Assembly (NCBI RefSeq): GCF_002646595.1 | Contig: NZ_PDUD01000009.1 | Coordinates: forward strand, 310,001-374,000 | DNA length: 64,000 nucleotides | Reading direction: 5' to 3' | From: Flavilitoribacter nigricans DSM 23189 = NBRC 102662 | Lineage (GTDB): Bacteria; Bacteroidota; Bacteroidia; Chitinophagales; Saprospiraceae | In this document: in pieces, positions 58,970 to 64,000 of the stretch | How the letters are laid out: each line of letters opens with the position of its first letter | Numbering within the stretch: the stretch's first letter is position 1 | The notes under the pieces: generated by a model | What the model saw: the letters and a program-made list of their open reading frames with translations, nothing else | Database searches by the model: none | Told to the model about the DNA's origin: nothing | Program-made: the position numbers and the translations under genes

Positions 58970-60265
58970 CTACCGGTTAAACGGATATTCGTTTACCCAG
59001 TTAAACCCGCGATTGAGTAACAGGAAATCCGATTTATCCAGCCTTTTGAAAACGATGGCCACGGTATCTTCCTGCATCGTGCCTATCAGGCGCAGGCGGT
59101 TGGTGTCCGGCAGTTCGTAAATAAAAGAATATTGCTCGGAAGAATCCCGTTTCATGAATTTTAAACTACGACCGGTCGTATCCAGCGTAGTTACAAAACC
59201 CGCCGAACGGTCGTTCATGTACTTGATCCGGGCAAAACCTTCCCGTTCGATCTGCAACTGCGCCCACTGCAGCGTATCGGTTTTCAGCGGCGGCAGGGTA
59301 TCCCGGTTGACGATAAAAGTATCGACCGTATACAGGCCGTAGAGTCCAGGTTTGGGGGCGTTCTCGCCAAAATCCCGGGAATAACCGTTCACCTTGATCG
59401 CTCCGTAGATGACCGCATATCCGATCACCAGGGTTTTCAGGACCAGCCGGGCGATGCGGAATCCCTTTTTCCGCAATTGCGGCGGGATCTCGATCTTCGG
59501 TAATTTGACGGCTTCCCCGGAAAAGAAGAACCGGAACAGTCGCTCGGCATCCCGGGCCAGCAGGAAGGCGCTCATGGTCACCAGAGCCGTCGACAGGATC
59601 TTCACCGGAACATCGAAAAAGTAGTTGACCGCCATTACATTGGCTGCCGTCATCAGGGTGATCACCGCCCCGAAGGTCATGGTACGCCGGAACAACAGCA
59701 AACCGGCCGCCAGTTCGGCAATGCCCATAAAGAGATTATAACCTTTGGAAAAACCCAGGAAGGTCCAGGCCAGTCCCATCGGCGAAGCTTCCCCGAAAGG
59801 TTGGGTGAGCCGGTAAAAACCGGGATAAGGAAACTGTAATTTGATCACCTTGACCAGCCCGTAGCTGATCAGCATCAGGCCCACGTAAAAGCGAAGGGCC
59901 ACCGTCAGCCAGTAATAGAGCGTATCGTAATCACTGGCTTTCCGGTCCAGCAGCGTCCAGATTACCGTGCCCAATACCGACAGGACGAAGATCGTAAAGA
60001 CGATCACATAGTCGTACCGGGTATCTCCGCTACCATTAGTGAATACGGTGATCTTCTCGGGCAGGTGCAGGATGTGTTCGCCCACCCAGGGAATGAACAA
60101 ATGCAGCAGTTCCGTCGGATACTTCATCAAAATATCCCAGCCGGGAAAAGCCCCGTTGTTCTGGATGATGATGAACAGCAGAAAAAAGATAAAAAAGAAC
60201 CGGAAGGCAATTTTTTTAGGGACACTCCAGGGTACGGAGTATACAGGGTCTAAGGTGTTTTCCAC
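58970..60265 (-). CDS. DoxX-like multi-span membrane protein
   Basis: 431 residues with about eight hydrophobic segments. Spans appear near 20-38, 88-106, 125-145, 175-193, 200-215, 222-240 and 272-288; RFYVGLMLISYGLVKVIKLQFP and FMGIAELAAGLLLFRR follow the DoxX pattern. The last 140 residues (NGYSRDFGENAPKPGLYGLYTVD onward) form a soluble beta-rich domain facing the periplasm. DoxX proteins are linked to quinone-type redox chemistry, but the family is loose, so no function is given. The ATG at 60265 has a small hairpin just upstream (60299-60317). Confidence 0.8.
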   Translation of the reverse strand: MENTLDPVYSVPWSVPKKIAFRFFFIFFLLFIIIQNNGAFPGWDILMKYPTELLHLFIPWVGEHILHLPEKITVFTNGSGDTRYDYVIVFTIFVLSVLGTVIWTLLDRKASDYDTLYYWLTVALRFYVGLMLISYGLVKVIKLQFPYPGFYRLTQPFGEASPMGLAWTFLGFSKGYNLFMGIAELAAGLLLFRRTMTFGAVITLMTAANVMAVNYFFDVPVKILSTALVTMSAFLLARDAERLFRFFFSGEAVKLPKIEIPPQLRKKGFRIARLVLKTLVIGYAVIYGAIKVNGYSRDFGENAPKPGLYGLYTVDTFIVNRDTLPPLKTDTLQWAQLQIEREGFARIKYMNDRSAGFVTTLDTTGRSLKFMKRDSSEQYSFIYELPDTNRLRLIGTMQEDTVAIVFKRLDKSDFLLLNRGFNWVNEYPFNR

Positions 60266-60378
60266 GGCTAATGATTGTAGTGTAAGGGTATTTATTGTCT
60301 GCGGCTTTGATCCGCAGGATCATAACTTTTTCACCTGATCATCATCCCTAATTCCGCGCCCCCGAATGTCCCATAGTC

Positions 60379-62997
60379 CTATCTTCCTCCCGAAGCCCGA
60401 AAGCCGATCGTTTTCTTATTGAATACAAAATCCGTTTTGTCCATTTTCAGACTGGCCACATCCTCGAGGGTCAGCAGGTTTTCCGGCATATTGGCACGTT
60501 CTTCGGCCGGCAGGGCGGCAAATCGCAGATTGTGTTCCTTGACTACCTCCTGCACGACGCTGCGCACCGTCCGGGCGTTGCCGAAATACTTATCCCGGTA
60601 TTCGTAAATATAGGACAGATAATTCTTAAGGTGTTCTTCCGCTTCCGGACTCGGGATCAGATCGTTTTCCGACAGCATCATCAAAGCGATGCGGTGGAGT
60701 TCTTCCGGTGAATAATCCTCAAATTTCAGGATCTTATCGAAGCGGGAACTCAGGCCCGGGTTCGCTTTGAGGAAAGACTCCATATTATCCGGATAACCGG
60801 CAACGAATACGAAGAAAAATCCGCGATTATCTTCCATGCGCTTCAGCAGGGTCTGGATGGCTTCGTCACCGAAATCGCCCTGCGCGCCGCCGGTAGGTCT
60901 TTGGGTAAGTGCATAAGCTTCGTCGATGAACAGCACGCCGCCCATCGCTTCGTCGATCTTCTCGGTGGTTTTGATCGCCGTTTGCCCCACATAACCGGCC
61001 ACCAGTCCCTGGCGATCGGTCTCTACCATATGCCCGCGTTCGAGTACGCCCAGGGCCTTATAAATCTTGGTCAGAATGCGGGCGACCGTCGTTTTACCCG
61101 TGCCCGGGTTTCCGATAAATACGGTGTGCAGGAAGAAGCTGTTGAGCACGTCGCGGTTCGACTGCCGGTAAAAACGGACCAGCCGCACCATTTCGTTGAT
61201 CTGTGCCTTGATGCGCTCCATGCCGATCAGATGGCTGAGTTCGTCCAGCGACTCCTGCAGCAGACCTTCGTCCACCGGAATGTTCGGTAATTCCTGCGTG
61301 CGGTCCAGGCGGATGAGTTGTACGTCATCCAGATGGATCACCGCCAGATCTTCTTTATTGACCATTTCCGGGGCTTCCAAGGACATGATGCGCAGTCCCA
61401 GATTGATCTTGGCTTTTTCGATCAGATCGTACACAAAACGGGCGTTGCCGAAGGTACGATCCCGCTTGCGGTAAGCATCCACGATGATCTCGTCGATCTT
61501 GCCCCGGGCATTTTCGGTCAGTTCCACGCCTTTTTCCCGGCAGGCGTATTCGGCGATCACGGAAAGCTCCTGCGGCAGATAATCCGAGAACTCGAAGTTC
61601 AGCCGGAAACGGGATTTCAGTCCGGGATTGGAATCCAGGAACTGCTTCATTTCCTTGGGGTAGCCGGCCACGATCACCGCCAGATCCCCGGGTCCGTTGG
61701 ACATTTCCCGGACCAGGATCTCGATCACTTCCCGTCCGAAGTCCTTGGTGTCTTCCGTGGAGCGGGCCAGCGAGTAGGCTTCGTCGATAAACAACACTCC
61801 GCCCCGCGCCTTTTCGATGGCTGATTTTACTTTCGGTGCGGTCTGCCCGATGTACTCACCAACCAGATCTACCCGATCCACCACGTGAACGTGCCCTTTG
61901 GTAAGGAGCCCCATTTTGCGGTAGAGGCGGCCCATCATACCCGCTACGGTCGTTTTGCCGGTACCGGGGTTACCGATAAAAATGGAGTGTACGTTGATCT
62001 CGTCTTTTTCCTCAAAACCGCGGTTTTTCCGCAGTTGCAGGAATTGAATATACTTTGCATGATTGCGTACCTGTTCCTTGATATCCACCAGGCCGATCAG
62101 ATCTTCCATCTTGGCCATTACCTCTTCGAAAGAGTCGTCGTCCTCCACTTCCGGGGAGAGGATGACCGGTGCGAGCCGATCCGGCAGGATCACGCCCGGG
62201 ATGCCCTTTTCGAACTCCTCTTCCACCTCGAACGGAATAGCGGCGATCAGCCGATCCATAAAGATCAGCTCGGCCGTATAGCGATCTTCCCGCCAGGATC
62301 CCTTAACGTTGGAGCCCCAACCGGCGGTGATCTTGATCCACTCGTCTTTCTTCTCGATGCGCTGCAAACGCACGACCTGGCCTTTCAGCTCGCGGGCGTC
62401 GTTGAAAAATTTGGTGAACAATTCGCAGTGCCAGGCCTTTCCGTACAGCATGTTGCGCAGTACGATCTCCACGTAGATGTAGCGGGTATCTTCGGCACTG
62501 AACTGCCGGTAATACTGCCGCTCCTCTTCGGGCACATCGTCATAGGGCCCTTCGTATAATTTGATGGATTGAACTTCGATGAAAGGATTGAGACCGGGGA
62601 TCTCCTCGTCGCCCGGATCTTCGATGTAAAAATATTTGGTAGCAACTTTCTCTCCCTCTATCCAGGCTTCCCAGTAGTAGGTGCCTTTTTTCCAGAATGC
62701 GCCTTCGGACTTATTTCCCCAGCCTTCCCGCACGTATACCGTATGATCGTATTTGCTGACCTTCCGCCGAAAAGGCAGAATGCAAAGTTCCTTTTTGCCT
62801 TTCTTCAGGGAAAAACAGCGCAATTCCACTTCAATGTCCCAGTCCTCGATATCGAACAACTTATTGTAAAAAGATAGTTCCGCGTATACATAAGTCGTCT
62901 GATACCGGTCAAAAACCTGTCGATACTTCTTTCGGTTATCGGCCAGCCACTCCGTGGAGGTGTAAGTCCGTAGCTCTTTTAACTTGTAGTTCTTCAA
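60379..62997 (-). CDS. Double AAA+ (CbxX/SpoVK-type) ATPase with duplicated N-terminal beta domain
   Basis: About 872 residues. I start it at the TTG of 62997 ([17 protein letters not shown]); the frame is open to an ATG at 63117, but those extra 40 codons translate a DNA repeat array and no ATG lies between. Two copies of an uncharacterised domain come first (about 10-120 and 150-255), sharing YRQ near the start, Y-(V/I)-Y/E, GWG-x-x-x-x-G and a W/Y-x-E end. Then two AAA+ modules of the CbxX/CfxQ type, each with [11 protein letters not shown], VGQTAxK and FIDEAY motifs. Such ATPases remodel protein complexes. It is divergent from a second, Clp-like gene. Confidence 0.87.
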   Translation of the reverse strand: MKNYKLKELRTYTSTEWLADNRKKYRQVFDRYQTTYVYAELSFYNKLFDIEDWDIEVELRCFSLKKGKKELCILPFRRKVSKYDHTVYVREGWGNKSEGAFWKKGTYYWEAWIEGEKVATKYFYIEDPGDEEIPGLNPFIEVQSIKLYEGPYDDVPEEERQYYRQFSAEDTRYIYVEIVLRNMLYGKAWHCELFTKFFNDARELKGQVVRLQRIEKKDEWIKITAGWGSNVKGSWREDRYTAELIFMDRLIAAIPFEVEEEFEKGIPGVILPDRLAPVILSPEVEDDDSFEEVMAKMEDLIGLVDIKEQVRNHAKYIQFLQLRKNRGFEEKDEINVHSIFIGNPGTGKTTVAGMMGRLYRKMGLLTKGHVHVVDRVDLVGEYIGQTAPKVKSAIEKARGGVLFIDEAYSLARSTEDTKDFGREVIEILVREMSNGPGDLAVIVAGYPKEMKQFLDSNPGLKSRFRLNFEFSDYLPQELSVIAEYACREKGVELTENARGKIDEIIVDAYRKRDRTFGNARFVYDLIEKAKINLGLRIMSLEAPEMVNKEDLAVIHLDDVQLIRLDRTQELPNIPVDEGLLQESLDELSHLIGMERIKAQINEMVRLVRFYRQSNRDVLNSFFLHTVFIGNPGTGKTTVARILTKIYKALGVLERGHMVETDRQGLVAGYVGQTAIKTTEKIDEAMGGVLFIDEAYALTQRPTGGAQGDFGDEAIQTLLKRMEDNRGFFFVFVAGYPDNMESFLKANPGLSSRFDKILKFEDYSPEELHRIALMMLSENDLIPSPEAEEHLKNYLSYIYEYRDKYFGNARTVRSVVQEVVKEHNLRFAALPAEERANMPENLLTLEDVASLKMDKTDFVFNKKTIGFRASGGR

Positions 62998-63014
62998 TGT
63001 GTATATTTCGATTA

Positions 63015-63116
63015 TCGGTGGAGGGTTGAGGGTAGACGGTGGATGGTCGAGGGTTGACGGTGGATAGCACACTGCTTTTTTACCGTCAACCATCCACCGT
63101 CTACCGTCCAACCCCA
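63015..63116. repeat. Two facing arrays of 7-bp repeats
   Basis: Left array: seven in-phase heptads (TCGGTGG, AGGGTTG, AGGGTAG, ACGGTGG, ATGGTCG, AGGGTTG, ACGGTGG; 63015-63063). Right array: five heptads in the opposite direction (63082-63116, ACCGTCA etc.). The arrays share an exact 17-bp inverted repeat (GGTAGACGGTGGATGGT at 63031-63047, its complement at 63089-63105), so they can fold into a stem-loop. They lie in the leader region of the AAA+ gene and repeat the unit seen at 7997-8052. Confidence 0.85.
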
Positions 63117-63275
63117 ACCGCTTAATTAACGATTACCAGGGTCCACTTGTGACAATATCCCCCTTTTTTTTTAAAACCAAAAAAACCGGCGCGATCTTAA
63201 ATTCAGATCATTGCAGCTTCTGATTATCGTATCTTCAAAAATTGCCTATATTCACGCCCTCAGTCAGCAGCTCTT

Positions 63276-64000
63276 ATGACCTTTATAAAATTAAAAGTAC
63301 CCACACTGGTACAGGATATAAAGGTGGAGGGAAAAAGTCAGTATTACCTCCGACCGGTTTTTATTGCCCACCCCATTTCAACCAACCTGCGGTATGAATT
63401 GGCAGTAGCTCAGTACCAGAAAGAGCTGAAGCACTTTTTTAAGGGCTTTTCGGTGGACCGGAGTAACGCACAGGACCTGCTGTGGTTTACCTTCGATCCG
63501 GACCTGGAAACCCATCGTTTCCATTTTGAATTTAGTCTGGGGAAAGAATACATCAAAGGACCTTTCCTTTGCGTGATCTTCGAATGGCAGAACTACCTGT
63601 TCGGATGCCTGCCCGGTTTCGATCACTTTATGTATGTTCTGGGAGATCTTAGTATGCGACTCACCGAACAGCGGAATCGCACGGAAGAAGTTGTACGTTT
63701 CCTTTTACGGGAATATCAGGAAGAAGATTCAGAATTCGACCCGATAAATTATTACGCCGGGCGCAGGGACTTCGTCACTACCGTAGAAGTGGGCATCCAC
63801 ATCAACGAAAAACAGCTGAAATTCGAACGGGATACCCAAAACTGGTTCTTCTCCAACCTCCAGGAATCGGAAGATTTCAACGGGGCCATCGAACTGGAAC
63901 GCGTCGGGCAGGACCTGAACAGTCGCTATCCCAACGAACTGGACCGCGCCTTTTTCCAGGATGAACTGGTAGACCGGCTGTATCAGCTCATTTTCCGCCG
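63276..64000 (+). CDS. Partial protein, probable ClpABC-like AAA+ ATPase with unusual N-domain
   Basis: 241 codons are visible from ATG 63276 (MTFIKLKVPTLVQDIKVEG); the gene continues past the window. About 200 residues of mixed strands and helices (RPVFIAHPISTNLRYELAVA, FHFEFSLGKEYIKGPFLC) match no domain I recognise and are not the usual Clp-N fold. The final 37 residues (ELERVGQDLN, then DELVDRLYQLIFRR) keep the spacing of the lead into the first ATPase of ClpA/B/C (LE-x-x-GRDL ... RDEEIERVIQILSRR), so a Walker A motif is expected just outside. This is inference. It starts 279 bp from, and divergent to, the double AAA+ gene. Confidence 0.72.
   Translation, partial: MTFIKLKVPTLVQDIKVEGKSQYYLRPVFIAHPISTNLRYELAVAQYQKELKHFFKGFSVDRSNAQDLLWFTFDPDLETHRFHFEFSLGKEYIKGPFLCVIFEWQNYLFGCLPGFDHFMYVLGDLSMRLTEQRNRTEEVVRFLLREYQEEDSEFDPINYYAGRRDFVTTVEVGIHINEKQLKFERDTQNWFFSNLQESEDFNGAIELERVGQDLNSRYPNELDRAFFQDELVDRLYQLIFR

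Noticed and set aside
63000-63117. Extra N-terminal 40 codons of the double AAA+ protein up to an ATG at 63117
   Set aside because: They translate the period-7 repeat arrays and give a Pro/Ser-rich sequence repeated like the DNA, so they are unlikely to be coding.

Overview
The window looks like chromosomal DNA of a Bacteroidota bacterium, most likely of the Saprospiria (Lewinella/Haliscomenobacter-like); the genus is inference. The signs are three SusC/SusD outer-membrane pairs, two FecR anti-sigma plus ECF sigma modules, sulfatases, a type IX secretion sorting domain, a very long Bacteroidota-type methionine synthase, and many promoters of the Bacteroidota form (TAnnTTTG at -7, sometimes TTG near -33). 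No rRNA, intact tRNA, CRISPR array, transposase or prophage was seen.

Layout. 1-14.8 kb: housekeeping and small cell-envelope genes, mostly on the minus strand: a partial LpxH-like phosphoesterase, a SIMPL lipoprotein, metH, an orphan histidine kinase, an EamA permease, a TIM-barrel sugar isomerase, a plus-strand lipoprotein pair, a TPR protein and gyrA. 15.4-20.3 kb (plus): a LacI regulator with its own operators, an orphan ECF sigma factor, an SDR oxidoreductase and an S74/T9SS surface protein. 20.4-27.5 kb (minus): first uptake locus, sigma-fecR-susC-susD. 27.7-29.7 kb: a MazG-like pyrophosphohydrolase divergent from an arginine decarboxylase. 29.9-43.7 kb: second uptake locus, a run fecR-susC-susD-FG-GAP/ASPIC protein-sulfatase-sulfatase with a divergent ECF sigma gene, probably for sulfated glycans. 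43.8-49.6 kb: a repeat-bearing hypothetical protein, a conserved 496-residue protein, a 1.16-kb gene-free zone with three intrinsic terminators, a membrane protein with a possible flavinylation motif, an HxlR regulator and a lipoprotein. 49.9-54.8 kb: third SusC/SusD pair, without sigma/anti-sigma. 55.4-60.3 kb: thioredoxin-fold protein, amidohydrolase, DoxX-like membrane protein. 60.4-64 kb: a double AAA+ protein divergent from a second protein, cut by the window end, whose last visible residues look like the lead-in to a ClpABC-type ATPase.

How they work together. In loci 1 and 2 the SusC proteins carry an N-terminal STN domain, so a substrate signal can pass SusC to FecR to sigma (known mechanism of this class). 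Locus 3 lacks the STN domain and the regulators. The most unusual parts are the divergent AAA+ pair, the gene-free terminator-rich zone, two period-7 repeat arrays just upstream of genes, and hydrophobic tails on both FecR-linked sigma factors.
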